From Candidatus Eisenbacteria bacterium (GTDB lineage Bacteria > Orphanbacterota > Orphanbacteria > Orphanbacterales > Orphanbacteraceae): a stretch of 64,000 nucleotides of DNA. The stretch covers positions 1 through 64,000 of the forward strand of contig JAFGGD010000012.1 of NCBI GenBank assembly GCA_016930695.1, read 5' to 3'. Of the stretch, positions 27,869-37,287 are shown in pieces (within the stretch, counting starts at the first letter, position 1; each line of letters begins with the position of its first letter). Both the position numbers and the translations under genes were made by a program. The notes under the pieces are model-generated. The model had not been told where the DNA came from, searched no databases, and worked only from the letters and a program-made list of their open reading frames with translations.

Positions 27869-28474
27869 ATGTACGCACTGCGTAGACCTCTTCTCCCGCT
27901 TCTCCTCGCCCTTCCCCTTCTGGGCGCTCCGGGCTGCTCCGACCGCGTCGAGATCGCTTCCGGCGGACCCGACTCGACAACGGTCCATCCCGCCAAGGAC
28001 CCCGGCGGCGTCGAGGCGTCCATCGTCTTCTATAGGGCGGAGAGCAAAAAGTCGGACCGCCTCCTCGGCGAAGGACGCTTCTTCACGATCAAAGAGGACT
28101 CGAAGGTCCGCGCCCGTGTGAACCTGTTTCACGCGAACGCCCTCGGCGACCGGGAGGGGATGTTCCACCTCGTCTGGGTCGATCCGGAGGGGAAAGCGTT
28201 CTATACCAAGCGGATCGATTACAACCCGGACGCGGAAGAGGGCGCCCTTTCAAGCTCCGTCTCCGCGACTCCCGGCCGGCGCGATCCGGGCGAATACATG
28301 CTCCGGGTCTATCTCTACCGCGAGCTGATCGCGGAAAAAAGCTTCGTCCTCCTGACCGAGGAGGAGGCCGCCGCGCGCGCGAAGGCGGAGAAGGCGGCCG
28401 AATCCGGATCCTCGAAGAAGAAATCCTCCGGGAAAAAGAGGAGCGCGAAGAAGTCCGGCTCCTCGAAGAAATAG
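27869..28474 (+). CDS. Small lipoprotein with Lys/Ser-rich tail
   Basis: This ~201-residue exported protein has a signal ending LPLLGAPGCSD, a probable lipobox Cys. A central domain (about 45-150) of beta-strand character (MFHLVWVDPEGKAFYTKRID, then YMLRVYLYRELIAEKSFVLL) is followed by an extremely Lys/Ser-rich C-terminus (SSKKKSSGKKRSAKK). An AAAGGAG site fits either the ATG at 27869 or the TTG just before it. It is divergent from pgsB and convergent, with a 4-bp gap, with the next operon. The basic tail could bind polyanions such as poly-gamma-glutamate; this is speculation. Confidence 0.75.
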   Translation: MYALRRPLLPLLLALPLLGAPGCSDRVEIASGGPDSTTVHPAKDPGGVEASIVFYRAESKKSDRLLGEGRFFTIKEDSKVRARVNLFHANALGDREGMFHLVWVDPEGKAFYTKRIDYNPDAEEGALSSSVSATPGRRDPGEYMLRVYLYRELIAEKSFVLLTEEEAAARAKAEKAAESGSSKKKSSGKKRSAKKSGSSKK

Positions 28475-28478
28475 AAAT

Positions 28479-29591
28479 CTAAATCATCCGGATGACGTAG
28501 TTCTTGCTCCTCCGTTTCAGGCCGCCGAACCAGGAGGTGAGGGGGAGCATGACCGCCATCATGATCACCCAGCCGATCAGCGAGGCCCAAACGCCTCCTT
28601 CGTGGTAGTAGACCCCCATCCGTTTGGAGACAATCCCCAAAATCGCGATGTGCACCGCGTAGTAGAAGAGCGGAACCCGTCCGACGAGGCCGAGGGGGGC
28701 GGTGAGCCGCGGCCACGCGTGGCCCAGCGCCTGGATCGCCGCCATCCCCGCCGACACGGCGCCGAAGAACCAGAGGTTGTGATAGAGGCTGGGCGGATAC
28801 TTCTGGTCCAGCAGGAAGGAGTAGCTCCCGAAATCGGAGAAGGGGAAGATGTTTCCATAACCGCGGCCCATCCGCACGACCGTCGCGAGGGCGAAGGCGG
28901 TGAGTGCGATGACCAGGCTCGCCGTCACGCGCTCGCGCGTGGTCTTCCAGACCCGGAGCCAACCGTAGGCCATCACCGATCCCATCGTGCCGAGCGCCAG
29001 CCAGGGAATGACCGGGTATTTATTGAAATCCCCGGCGTCGACGAAGGTCTGCATCAGCACCCTCTGCCAGGCGACGCCCGCGTCGTAGGGGATCGCGAGC
29101 AGCAGGGGATGAACCGCGAAGAGCGCCAGCGCGACGGCGAGGCGCGCCCACCAACGCGCGTGCACGAAGAAGGTCAGGAAGACCATCGAAAGACCGATGC
29201 ACGCGATGATCCCGATGTGGTCGGGACGGAAGCGGGCGAAACCGCTCCAGGAGGAGTTCACCCAGGTGATCTGCACCAAAACCAGGAAGAGGCCGCGCTG
29301 GATCAGGTGCCAGCGGGCCGTCCGGGGGGAGACCCCTTTCTCGACACGGCGCGTGTAGGCCCACCAGACCATGGCGCCGTTCATCATCAGAAAGCCGGGG
29401 GCGCAGAGGTAGCCCACGTAGCGGAGAAGAAACTGCCCGAAACCGCCGAAGAGCGGATCGAGCGGATCGAGCTGGTTCCAGACCGAGTTGAAGTAGTAGG
29501 AGCTGTGCCCCAAAAGCATCAACACCCCCACCAGACCCCGAAACTCATCGATGAAAAGGAAACGGATCTTCCCGTCCGGTCGTGCGCTCAC
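28479..29591 (-). CDS. Multi-pass acyltransferase-like protein (DUF1624/HGSNAT type)
   Basis: This ~370-residue membrane protein has about ten helices. The N-terminal RFLFIDEFRGLVGVLMLLGH and the GHSSYYFNS that follows resemble the HGSNAT/DUF1624 acyltransferase family, which moves acetyl groups across membranes. The GTG at 29591 is chosen because AAAGGAGG precedes it; the longer frame begins inside the ribosome site. It lies 13 bp after the LVIVD/SUMF1 lipoprotein gene, so it is the last gene of that operon. It may modify a surface glycan. The family call is moderate. Confidence 0.68.
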   Translation of the reverse strand: MSARPDGKIRFLFIDEFRGLVGVLMLLGHSSYYFNSVWNQLDPLDPLFGGFGQFLLRYVGYLCAPGFLMMNGAMVWWAYTRRVEKGVSPRTARWHLIQRGLFLVLVQITWVNSSWSGFARFRPDHIGIIACIGLSMVFLTFFVHARWWARLAVALALFAVHPLLLAIPYDAGVAWQRVLMQTFVDAGDFNKYPVIPWLALGTMGSVMAYGWLRVWKTTRERVTASLVIALTAFALATVVRMGRGYGNIFPFSDFGSYSFLLDQKYPPSLYHNLWFFGAVSAGMAAIQALGHAWPRLTAPLGLVGRVPLFYYAVHIAILGIVSKRMGVYYHEGGVWASLIGWVIMMAVMLPLTSWFGGLKRRSKNYVIRMI

Positions 29592-29604
29592 CTCTCCGCC
29601 TCCT

Positions 29605-32037
29605 TTAATCAAAAAGCGTTCGGACCACGCGGAATCCGATCGTGTCGTCCTTCGAGTTGGGCCAGTAGGGCGCGCGGGAAGCGCTCCGGCTCTCCCGGGC
29701 GAAATCGTACCAGGAGCCGCCGCGAATCACCTTCTGCGAGCCCGAATCGGGCCCGCGGGGATCGACGGCGAAGCCCGAGCCGAGGTCCTCGACGTACCAA
29801 TCCCAACACCACTCCCACACGTTGCCGTGCATGTCGTAGAGGTCCCAGTCGTTCGGGTCCTTCCCCTTCAACGCGTGGGTGGTCGCCTCGGCGTTCCCGC
29901 AGTACCAGCCGGCGCCGTCCAGGACCGGCTCGAAGCCGCACCCCTCCTCGACGATCCCGCCCGCCGCGAAGGCGGTGGCCGTTCCGGCGCGGCAAGCCCG
30001 CTCCCACTCCGCTTCCGTCGGCAATCGCCATCCGTCGGCGTTCCTGTCCCAGGTCACCGTTTCGCCGGCGACGGTGTAGGCGGGAGTGAGCCCCTCCAGA
30101 AGGGAGAGGGCGTTGCAGTAGAGAACCGCGTCGAACCAGGAGACGTTCTCCACGGGGAGATCATCGCCGACGAAAACGGAGGGATTGGTGTCCATCACCG
30201 CGGCGTACTCCGCCTGGCTGACCTCGTGGTCGGCGTACTCCACCGAGGCGCTCAGCGCCACCGAGTGGAGCGCCTCGTCCCCGTCCCGGCCGGATTCACC
30301 CGCCGGGCTCCCCATGGTGAACACGTAGCCGACGCCGGGCCCGGCGAGGGTGTCCGTTCTCACCGACCCTCCGCCGCCGTAGGAGAAGACGAAGAGATGT
30401 TCATGCTCCCCCCACTCCTCGATCGAGGTCTCGTAACGGAAAAGCGCCCCGTTCCGGTAGTCCGTCGAAACCGCCGTCAGGTCGTGGATCTCTTCGTCGA
30501 TGACCACGCGGGCCGCCGTGGGCGCTTCGTTGTCCCAATCCTCGTAGGTGATTTCAAAGCGGAAGGTCGAGTCCGGCGGAGCCACCTCCGGCCGGACGGA
30601 GGCGTTCCGGATCGTCGGCGGCGTGTTCTCCGTCGAAGTGACGACGACGATGGAGTTGGAGAGCCCGGACCAGTTCCCTTTCTCGTCCGCCGTCTTCATC
30701 GCGAAAGCGTACTCGGTCCCCGCGGCGAGGCCGTCCATCCAGTACTGCTCCGCGAGGCCGCGCGCGCCGGGCGCCGGAGGCGCGGGGCAGGCGTGTGCGG
30801 AGTCCCAATCCGCCTCGGTTTCGATCGGATCGAGCGAGTAGCGTAGGTCGTAGGAGGAGGCGTTCCCCTCCAGGCCGTCGTCGCCCGGCGCGGTCCACTC
30901 GAGCCGGACGGCGTTCCTCGGCGCGGCGGTGGACCGCAGGTCCCAGACCCGCGACGGGGCGGTTCGGTCCGTGAAGGGATTCTCTCCCTGTAGGACCAAT
31001 ATCCCGTCGTAACGATCGCTCACCACGACCACGCCGTCCTCGCCGACGGCGACGCCGGTCGCCTTGCTGGTGACGATCGTGCCGAGCCAGTTCGGAGACG
31101 CGGGCGTCGTCACGTCCACCACGTGCACGCCGCCGTCGTCCGCCGCCAGAAAAGCGGTCCCGTCCCGGACCACGATGTCGAAGCAGAGTCCGTCCAGGGC
31201 GAGGTGCGCCACCTGGTGCGGCGTGGGGATCTCGTCCTCTCCCTCGCGGACGATCTCCAGCACCACGAGTCCGTTTTCCTCGTCGGCGACGAAGGCGTAA
31301 TCCCCCTCGAGGGCGATGCACTCCGCCTCGCCGTCGGTGTCGCAGGAAGAGACCAGACGGACGGCGCCGAGCATCCGGGTGCGCACGTCCAGCACGGCGA
31401 CCCCCATCTCGTCGTCCGCCACGTAGGCGTAGCCGTCCTTCACCGCCACCGAGCGCGCGTAGCCGCGCGTGCCGGCGAAGACGCCGTTGTACTGCAACAG
31501 GCCGGGGATGGAGGGATCGGACTCGAAGATCCGCAGTCCCTTCCAGCTCTCGGCCAGATAGACCACGTAGGGATCGCCGGGATGATCCGGCATCTCGATG
31601 AAAAGCCCGTCGCCGTCCACCGCCGTCGTCCCCTGGTTGAAGGAAAAGGCGTTCGGCGGGTCGGTGACGTCGTAGGTGGTGATCCCCTCGGTCCCCTCCA
31701 CGACGAAAGCGATGTCGAGCACCGAGCCGCCGTGGAGTGTGCTCGCCACGCGAACCGACTCGGAGTATTTCACCGTGTTCAACATGAGCGTCAGTTCGGG
31801 ATCCTTTGGATCGGAAATGTCGACCACCACGAGCCCGGCCTGTCCGCCCGCCACGAAGGCGTAGCTCCCGAGGACGTCCACTCCCTCCACCTGGCTGGGC
31901 AGGGAGAGGCGTCCCACCACCCGGTACGGGGCGGTGGGCGGTTCGTACAGATCCTGCATGCCGCAGCCGGCCAGCGCGGCCGCCGCGAGAAAGAGGGTGA
32001 AGGTCGCCTTCCCCCAGCCCATCCGGTTGCCGATCAT
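29605..32037 (-). CDS. LVIVD propeller, FN3 and SUMF1-domain lipoprotein
   Basis: This 810-residue lipoprotein (LAAAALAGC, Cys25) starts with LVIVD-type repeats at about 35-340 (SYAFVAGGQAGLVVVDISDP, YAYVADDEMGVAVLDV, YAFVADEENGLVVLEI), which should form a beta-propeller. An FN3 domain lies at about 345-450 (AVRLEWTAPGDDG...YAFAMKTADEKGNWSGLS). An unassigned sandwich follows. An FGE-sulfatase/SUMF1 domain at about 565-808 has NVSWFDAVLYCNAL, WRLPTEAEWERACRAG, YDMHGNVWEWCWDW and VIRGGSWYDF. The catalytic cysteines of true formylglycine-generating enzymes are absent at the end, where SRSASRAPYWP is found. It probably acts as a surface scaffold or binding protein. Confidence 0.88.
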   Translation of the reverse strand: MIGNRMGWGKATFTLFLAAAALAGCGMQDLYEPPTAPYRVVGRLSLPSQVEGVDVLGSYAFVAGGQAGLVVVDISDPKDPELTLMLNTVKYSESVRVASTLHGGSVLDIAFVVEGTEGITTYDVTDPPNAFSFNQGTTAVDGDGLFIEMPDHPGDPYVVYLAESWKGLRIFESDPSIPGLLQYNGVFAGTRGYARSVAVKDGYAYVADDEMGVAVLDVRTRMLGAVRLVSSCDTDGEAECIALEGDYAFVADEENGLVVLEIVREGEDEIPTPHQVAHLALDGLCFDIVVRDGTAFLAADDGGVHVVDVTTPASPNWLGTIVTSKATGVAVGEDGVVVVSDRYDGILVLQGENPFTDRTAPSRVWDLRSTAAPRNAVRLEWTAPGDDGLEGNASSYDLRYSLDPIETEADWDSAHACPAPPAPGARGLAEQYWMDGLAAGTEYAFAMKTADEKGNWSGLSNSIVVVTSTENTPPTIRNASVRPEVAPPDSTFRFEITYEDWDNEAPTAARVVIDEEIHDLTAVSTDYRNGALFRYETSIEEWGEHEHLFVFSYGGGGSVRTDTLAGPGVGYVFTMGSPAGESGRDGDEALHSVALSASVEYADHEVSQAEYAAVMDTNPSVFVGDDLPVENVSWFDAVLYCNALSLLEGLTPAYTVAGETVTWDRNADGWRLPTEAEWERACRAGTATAFAAGGIVEEGCGFEPVLDGAGWYCGNAEATTHALKGKDPNDWDLYDMHGNVWEWCWDWYVEDLGSGFAVDPRGPDSGSQKVIRGGSWYDFARESRSASRAPYWPNSKDDTIGFRVVRTLFD

Positions 32038-32125
32038 GGAAGCTCTCCTCTTTCCGGGCGCCCCCCTGGAGCGCCGGGCTTTCCGTACGGGCCCGCGGGC
32101 GGGTCCGGTCGATTCCTCACGGGAG

Positions 32126-33373
32126 CTAGAAGGGGTATTCGAGCCCCAACCAGGTTCGGTTTTCCACGTAGTCCTTTTCCTCGCCGATGCCGGCGTCGTC
32201 CGTTCCGCCCGTCCAGGCGGCGTCGGACGTCCGCATGGTATAGCGATAGCCGGCTTCCAGGCTGAGAGGGCCGAAGATCCGGCCCGTCTCGCCGGTCACT
32301 TCGACCCTGCGGATCAAGTCCTTCCGCCCCGTGTGGAGCGGGTCTTCATAATACGGTTTTTCGCCCGTGAAATAGTAAGTCTGGTACTCCCACCCGACGC
32401 TGAGGGCGTTGATCTTCGGCAGGATCCCGGAGGTGTAGAAGCGGAGGGTGAGATCGAAGGCGTCCCTCACGTACGTGGGATCGCTGTCGTTCGAGTTCTC
32501 CCGGGTTTCCCCCGCTTCGTCCGCGCCCCGGCCGAGCACGTCGCTGTAGTAGTACGCGAAGGTCAACTTCAGGGGGCGGATGAAACGCCAGGCGAGATAG
32601 CCGCCGAAGCGCCACTCCCAGTTGTCGTTCTCCATGAACTCCCGGTTGAAATAACGCCAGGAGCGTTTCACCTCCAGCTTGCCGTCGAAGGCGGAGGAGA
32701 GCCGCCGCCAGTATCCGAGCGTGAGCGAGTTGGAGGTGTAGGAAAAATTGTAGTACTCGAGAGGCGCCGAACGGGACGTGTAGGGCGCGCGGTCCCGGAA
32801 GTTCCGGATGTAGGAAAGAGGGGCGTAATAATAAGAAAGCTGAAAGTTGTCCCGCCCGAAGCCGGCGTGTTTCAAACCGATCTGGTACGACTGGTTGTCC
32901 TTCACGCCGTTGTTCACATAGCGCCAGGTGCTGGCCCGGAACGAGATCTCCAGATCCCTGCCTGTGATCTCCGGCGTCTCCAAGGTCATCTCAAACCGGG
33001 GTCGGACGATCCAGTCGTGGGCGGTTTCGATGGAGAACTTGCCGGTGTTCACCGTGTGGGCGAACTCATCCAGGTCCTCGTCGGAATAATGGATGAAGTT
33101 GTCGTCGAACACGAACCGGAGGGCGAAGAGTCCCGAAAGACGGACCTTCGGCTCCTCCTTCTTCTTCTTTTTCTTCTTCGCGCTCGACTTTTTCTTCGCC
33201 GGTTTCTTTGCGGCGCGCGCCGTGTCCTTCTCCGCCGGCGCGGGGAGGCCGTCGGGAAGCGCGGCGCGAACCGCCGGCGACGCCTCCGATCGTTCCGGCG
33301 CGGCGGCGCCGAGAAGGAACAGGAAGAGGGGCGGGGCCCACCACCATCGCATTTTTCGAAAGAGGCGATTCAT
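32126..33373 (-). CDS. Outer-membrane beta-barrel protein with Lys-rich linker
   Basis: This 415-residue protein has a signal peptide (about 1-31) and then a Pro/Ala/Lys linker with a run of lysines at about 52-75. After that come alternating amphipathic strands rich in Tyr/Trp that end in Phe (TWLGLEYPF), as expected for a barrel. The (CTT)n-like tract at about 33155-33200 encodes the lysine run. It starts 24 bp after the C25-like gene and precedes the LVIVD lipoprotein by 88 bp. A role in placing the neighbouring surface proteins is possible but unproven; I see no match to a named T9SS component. Confidence 0.75.
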   Translation of the reverse strand: MNRLFRKMRWWWAPPLFLFLLGAAAPERSEASPAVRAALPDGLPAPAEKDTARAAKKPAKKKSSAKKKKKKKEEPKVRLSGLFALRFVFDDNFIHYSDEDLDEFAHTVNTGKFSIETAHDWIVRPRFEMTLETPEITGRDLEISFRASTWRYVNNGVKDNQSYQIGLKHAGFGRDNFQLSYYYAPLSYIRNFRDRAPYTSRSAPLEYYNFSYTSNSLTLGYWRRLSSAFDGKLEVKRSWRYFNREFMENDNWEWRFGGYLAWRFIRPLKLTFAYYYSDVLGRGADEAGETRENSNDSDPTYVRDAFDLTLRFYTSGILPKINALSVGWEYQTYYFTGEKPYYEDPLHTGRKDLIRRVEVTGETGRIFGPLSLEAGYRYTMRTSDAAWTGGTDDAGIGEEKDYVENRTWLGLEYPF

Positions 33374-33397
33374 CCTTCAATCACTCCCCGCCCGCCG

Positions 33398-36300
33398 TCA
33401 TCGGAGTAGGGTCAGCTTGATGCGACGCTCGCCGGCGCCCGCCTGGAGACGGGCGAAGTAGACGCCGCTCGGGACCGAACGGCCCCGGTCGTCCCGGCCG
33501 TCCCACTCGACGGTCCGGACTCCCGGATCAACGGTCTCCCGGACGAGCGTGCGGATCATCCGCCCGGTGACGGAGTAGATCCGGAGCCGCGCGTCGCCTC
33601 GCTCGGGGAGCGCGTAGGAGAGCAGGACCCCGCCGCGGGCCGGGTTCGGCCCGGCGTGCCCGAGCGCGAACCGGATCGCGCGGGCGCCCCGCCCTTCGTA
33701 TACGCAGGGACCGAGGAGCTTTTCCGCGCCGGTCGGGTCGATCGAGCCGATTTCGTAGGCCGCCTCCGCCGCCGGGTCGACGTCCCGATCCACGTGGGAG
33801 CGCGCCTCCGGGCCGAGGGCGCCGCCCGGGAGCAGGAGCCTATCCCCGCCCGCGCCGACACGGTAGATCCGGTAGCCGGCCAGGGGGCGATCGTCGCCGG
33901 GAATCCAGTCGAGGCGGACCCCCTCCTCGCATGCCTTCGCGGTGAATGCGGCGAGGGTGAAGGGATCGTAGCGCGGGGAACGGGTGGTGAACTCCACCGC
34001 CAGGCCGGCCGAGAGAGGCGCCGCCGCCGCCGGGTAGAGGTCGGAGTAACTGTACTCGAGGCCGTCGTCCTCCGCCATGTTCTCGATTCCCACGGTAGCG
34101 TACATCCGTTCGTCGTCGTTGTTGACGATTCGTTTATACTGGAAGCGAATCACGCCGTCGCCGGTCGGCGTATCGCGATACGCCGGATCGTAGAAGATCA
34201 TTTCGAAGGTCTGCAGGTCGTCCCAGTCCTCGTGGTTGTCGTGCTGGGACCGGAGATTCCCCAGGCGGCTCCACTCGATCACATAGCGGTGCTCCCCATC
34301 GTCGTAGAAGGCGTAGATCCCGTCCCCCACGGGTACGTCGTTCTCCTCCTTCTCCGGGTTCAGGTTGTCCCAGAACGGAGCGATCATGGCGGCGTTGCCG
34401 TAGGAGTTGGGGAGACTCCAGTTGTAGAAATCGAAGCGGTTCGCCAGGTCGAAGGCAGCCCACCCGTTGTCGCTGATCAGGATGCTGTCGTAAGAGACCC
34501 CGTAATAGACGAAGGGAAACGGGAGCGCCCGGACCGCGCCGTCGCCGTCGCCGAGGCCGAGGGAGATCCCGGAACCGCCGTAGGTCGGGGAGATCTCCAC
34601 CCACTCGAAGAGAGGCGCCGCGTCGGGATAATCGGTGTCCGAGTTGTCGTAGGCCCAGTAGCCGTAGCGATCCGGGCCCAAGGGGGCGCGATGGTCCACG
34701 GCGCCGATGACGACCGAGAAGTCGGTCCTCGTCGTACGGCCGTCGTCGGCGGTGAGGAGGAGCGTGAAGACCGCCGCGCGGCCGACGGCGGCGGTGTCCG
34801 TCGCCTGGATGCCGAAGGTGCCGGCCGGAGAGGTGCCGCCGGAATCGACGGCGGCGTAGTCCGCCGTGGAATCGATCGCGAACGCGAGGCCGGGCGTGAC
34901 GGCCCGGAGAACGCCGTGGGTCGCCGGGGCGTTTGCCCCGTCGTTCCGCCACACGACATCGATGCCCGCGAACTCGCCCGGATCGAGGACGCCGTCCCCT
35001 TCGAGGGAATGCGAAACATAAACCGGGTCGGGCGCGCGAACCACCAAATCGAACCCGTGGGTCGTCGTGTCGCCGTCGACGATCGCGTCCACCCGCAGCC
35101 GCGCCCGGAATCCCTCCTCCAGGCCGGCGCCCAGAAGGACCGTCCACGTGGAGTCGGACCAGGCCGATCCGCCGGCGAGGATGTCCGGGAACGTGGAAAC
35201 GCCGGTGACCACCGTGGCGCCGGCGCCGTCCGCGCCCAGAGACGCCGTCACGCCGGAAAGCGATTGCGCGCCGTCGCCGGCGAGGCGGATACGGAGCGCC
35301 AGAATCTCACCCGGCTCCGGAAGGCCGTCGCCGTCCCCGTCGCTCCCGTAGGAACCGTCGTCGGTGAACCACACCTCGGCGAGGGAGAGTTCGGGACGGC
35401 CGGCGTCCACCGCCGCGCTGTCGAGGACCGGGAAGATCCCCGGGCCGGTGACGGTCAGCCGCACCGGCTCCGCGCCGGCGGAGACGTTCGCCAGAACGGT
35501 CGCGCGTCCGTACTCGTCGGTCCAGGCGCGGCCGAGCGTCACGCCGCCGCGGGAGAGGCCGACGCGGGCCCCCTCGACGAAAGTGGCGCCATCCGCCTCG
35601 AAGACCGCCACCTCGATCCGCCCCGTCCCTGGCGGAATCGTGTCCGGCCAGGCCGCATGGATCGTTCGGGGAACCGCGGTCCGGATCTCCAGGGAGGGAT
35701 CTCCGAGAAGACCGTAGATGTAGTAATAAAACTCCACCGATTCGTCGGTGTAGGGATCGTAGGGGATTTGGTCCGGGAAGGAGCGCCAGATCTCCGCCTT
35801 CGCGGAGTTCAGGATCGCGCCGAGACGCCTCTCGCCCCGCTCGCGGATCGCCCGGAAGGCGCCGATCGCCGCGGCGTCGTTGTGCCGCGTGTGGGACCAG
35901 TGCTCGCTGTTCCCGATGAAGGCGATCCCTCCCTTGGGGGAAGAGGCGGTGCCCGCGCGGATCCAGGCCTCGCCGAAACACTCGGTGTTGGTGAAGTTGC
36001 CGTTCTCGCAGACGAAGCTGAACACCGCCGGAAGCATCCAGCCGTTGCTCAGGCTCGGGATTTCGTCCACCGTGAAGTGGGGCGGTTCCCAGCCGCGCCA
36101 CCCGTAGGCCCAGCCCCGGTAGCTGACGAGGGAGACCCCCTTGTTGACGGAGGAGCGGATGAAGGGGGCGCCGGTCCCCCAGTGGGGCGGGTAAAAGACG
36201 GTGTCCACCGCCGTGAAGCCGGCGTCGTAGAGCTGATCGCGGCACCAACGGGAGACGGGCACGGGCGTGTTGGAACTATAGTCCCCCGCCACGAGGAGAG

Positions 36301-37201
36301 CCCGGCCGTACCAGGTGGTGTCCGCTATATAGGGATCCCCTTCGTAGCGAAGGATTTTTGCGACGATCGTCTCCAGGTCATCGGCGTTCTGCGCCGAGAG
36401 ACGCCCCACTTCCAGATCGGGAAGAAAATCGTCGTCGTCCATCAGGCTATAGGGAAGATCGGTGACGCTCTGGTGATAGTCGAACCCGGCAACCTGCTCC
36501 ACATCCCCGAGGAGAAGGACGTACTGGGGCGGCGTTCCGGATCCGTCGTAGAGCCCCTTTATATAGGAGCGGATCTCGTCGTTGCGGGTGCCCGTCTCGT
36601 TGGTGGTGACCAGCGTCACGTCATAGCCCAGAGACCGTTTCCACTCCGCGAGAGGCTCCGCCGCCGCTTCGAGAGAGGGATGCGTCACGATCAGCATTCC
36701 CCCTTCCTCTCCGGCGCCGGCGAGGGCGGACCTCTGGTCCTCCGGGAAGAGGTCGAGGAAGGGATCGTAGAAGCCGCGGCTCATCGCCGCCGCCGCGCCC
36801 GCCCCCCCCTTGCCCGGGGCGGTTTCGTAACGAATCTCCAGATCGAAGGCGCGGCGGAGTTCCGCGCCCGCGCTCGCCTTGTCCGCCGCCGGCGCAAAAC
36901 GGATCGGAAGAACGGAGACGCCGCGTAGTTTCATGACCGGTCCGGCGAAGGCGCGGACCGGCGGGTTTTCCTTCCCGGCGGACGGGAGGAGACGAGGCTC
37001 GGCGGCGTCCGGCGGGAGGGCGATCCAACGGACCGTCTCCGCCGCGAAGGGGACCGGCCCGTCGTCCCGCACGGTCAGACGGATCGCGCCGGGCGAGGGA
37101 ACGGTTCGCAAGGTCAGGGCATCCGCCCCCTCCGTCACCGCGCCGGCGGGGAGTGCGCCGGCGAGACAGCAGAGTGCGGCGACAAGCAAGGTGCTCCGCA
37201 T
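33398..37201 (-). CDS. C25 (gingipain-like) family surface protein, active-site variant
   Basis: This 1267-residue secreted protein has a signal peptide at 1-22; the ATG at 37201 has GGAGG in front. A C25-type domain spans about 150-510. It aligns to gingipain R around the active site (GVSLVSYRGWAYG ... FVCENGNFTNTECFGEAWIR). The Cys nucleophile is kept (Cys398) but the catalytic His position is Trp364 (YRGW for YTGH). Ig/CARDB-like domains follow. A ~250-residue module (ALPFPFVYYGVSYDSILISD, then IAPFWDNLNPE) is shared with the protein at 39460. A FlgD-like sorting tail (GPNPARGG...SGVYFARLQAG) ends it. It is probably cell-surface. Catalysis is doubtful. Confidence 0.87.
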   Translation of the reverse strand: MRSTLLVAALCCLAGALPAGAVTEGADALTLRTVPSPGAIRLTVRDDGPVPFAAETVRWIALPPDAAEPRLLPSAGKENPPVRAFAGPVMKLRGVSVLPIRFAPAADKASAGAELRRAFDLEIRYETAPGKGGAGAAAAMSRGFYDPFLDLFPEDQRSALAGAGEEGGMLIVTHPSLEAAAEPLAEWKRSLGYDVTLVTTNETGTRNDEIRSYIKGLYDGSGTPPQYVLLLGDVEQVAGFDYHQSVTDLPYSLMDDDDFLPDLEVGRLSAQNADDLETIVAKILRYEGDPYIADTTWYGRALLVAGDYSSNTPVPVSRWCRDQLYDAGFTAVDTVFYPPHWGTGAPFIRSSVNKGVSLVSYRGWAYGWRGWEPPHFTVDEIPSLSNGWMLPAVFSFVCENGNFTNTECFGEAWIRAGTASSPKGGIAFIGNSEHWSHTRHNDAAAIGAFRAIRERGERRLGAILNSAKAEIWRSFPDQIPYDPYTDESVEFYYYIYGLLGDPSLEIRTAVPRTIHAAWPDTIPPGTGRIEVAVFEADGATFVEGARVGLSRGGVTLGRAWTDEYGRATVLANVSAGAEPVRLTVTGPGIFPVLDSAAVDAGRPELSLAEVWFTDDGSYGSDGDGDGLPEPGEILALRIRLAGDGAQSLSGVTASLGADGAGATVVTGVSTFPDILAGGSAWSDSTWTVLLGAGLEEGFRARLRVDAIVDGDTTTHGFDLVVRAPDPVYVSHSLEGDGVLDPGEFAGIDVVWRNDGANAPATHGVLRAVTPGLAFAIDSTADYAAVDSGGTSPAGTFGIQATDTAAVGRAAVFTLLLTADDGRTTRTDFSVVIGAVDHRAPLGPDRYGYWAYDNSDTDYPDAAPLFEWVEISPTYGGSGISLGLGDGDGAVRALPFPFVYYGVSYDSILISDNGWAAFDLANRFDFYNWSLPNSYGNAAMIAPFWDNLNPEKEENDVPVGDGIYAFYDDGEHRYVIEWSRLGNLRSQHDNHEDWDDLQTFEMIFYDPAYRDTPTGDGVIRFQYKRIVNNDDERMYATVGIENMAEDDGLEYSYSDLYPAAAAPLSAGLAVEFTTRSPRYDPFTLAAFTAKACEEGVRLDWIPGDDRPLAGYRIYRVGAGGDRLLLPGGALGPEARSHVDRDVDPAAEAAYEIGSIDPTGAEKLLGPCVYEGRGARAIRFALGHAGPNPARGGVLLSYALPERGDARLRIYSVTGRMIRTLVRETVDPGVRTVEWDGRDDRGRSVPSGVYFARLQAGAGERRIKLTLLR

Positions 37202-37287
37202 CGTAATCCTCCTGATCGGCGCGCGGTCGCGCACCGTAGATCCCGCAACCGTAACGGATTCGGCTTGCGCTTTCTACCGTGTTCCCG

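Noticed and set aside
29605-32037. Active formylglycine-generating enzyme
   Set aside because: The catalytic cysteines at the C-terminal end are missing and the domain is part of a propeller lipoprotein.
33656-36928. Long plus-strand frame opposite the C25-like gene
   Set aside because: It is a shadow of the real minus-strand gene; no ribosome site, signal peptide or recognisable motif.
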